41,853 nt of DNA, taken from Prevotella sp. (GTDB lineage Bacteria; Bacteroidota; Bacteroidia; Bacteroidales; Bacteroidaceae). The position numbers and the translations under genes are program-made. The stretch is taken from NCBI GenBank assembly GCA_024680755.1, contig JAILBT010000022.1:1-41853 (forward strand). Reading direction: 5' to 3'. This document shows, piece by piece, positions 41,851 through 41,853 of the stretch. The notes under the pieces were generated by a model. The model ran no database searches. It was not told the origin of the DNA and worked only from the letters and a program-made list of their open reading frames with translations. Each line of letters starts with the position of its first letter. Position 1 is the first letter of the stretch.

Positions 41851-41853
41851 TTA

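Overview
The window looks like chromosomal DNA from a Bacteroidales bacterium, most likely of the Prevotella group. The evidence is the protein families (GSIII-type glutamine synthetase, DUF4924, DUF4112, class III fructose-1,6-bisphosphatase, two-gene PyrK/PyrD dihydroorotate dehydrogenase, malic enzyme fused to a phosphotransacetylase-like domain). It also rests on promoters of the Bacteroidetes type (TTTG, 19-20 nt, TAnnTTTG), which I can place precisely in front of ten transcription units. Base composition is moderately GC-rich. I see no rRNA, tRNA, CRISPR array, transposase, integrase or phage gene. The genus assignment is inference.

Layout. (1) 34-3603, minus: recR, a nitroreductase and a class A penicillin-binding protein. 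(2) 3739-12881, plus: a LysE-family exporter, a DUF4924 protein, pyrK-pyrD, a six-repeat SLBB polysaccharide export protein, map, a diverged CobS-like membrane protein and fbp. (3) 13044-20152, minus: maeB, two unknown proteins, zapA, rny, a small overlapping membrane protein, frr and rsgA. (4) 20363-25676, plus: rfbA, a Wzc-type tyrosine autokinase with a 19-tyrosine tail, a small HAD hydrolase, ruvA and a DUF4112 protein. (5) 25861-27837, plus: a secreted double GH43 protein. (6) 27965-29401, minus: an aldA-type aldehyde dehydrogenase. (7) 29639-30973, plus: a TolC-like protein. (8) 31136-35163, minus: aguB, a small outer-membrane barrel candidate and glnA (type III), the last probably with its own promoter. 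(9) 35394-37396, plus: a membrane-anchored coiled-coil protein and ilvC. (10) 37544-41749, minus: an HD-domain phosphohydrolase, a SlyD with a Cys/His-repeat tail, aroC and a glycosyltransferase-like protein.

Most of this is housekeeping: cell wall, recombination, pyrimidine, branched-chain and aromatic amino acid synthesis, gluconeogenesis, nitrogen assimilation, ribosome maturation and recycling, and cell division. The accessory flavour comes from the exopolysaccharide genes, split between two loci about 11 kb apart, and the GH43 enzyme.

The least expected feature is an 86-87 bp repeat present twice in opposite orientation, at 25698-25783 and 41764-41850. It contains a complete promoter plus a 33-bp identical upstream block and drives two unrelated genes. 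Other notable features are a 9-bp tandem array beside glnA, a 21-bp direct repeat ahead of the SLBB gene, two promoters so close to start codons that the mRNAs may be leaderless, and two low-complexity protein tails (Tyr/Gly in the kinase, Cys/His in SlyD). No intergenic stretch exceeds 300 bases; the longest is 24941-25184. I found no evidence for a new defence or mobile system.
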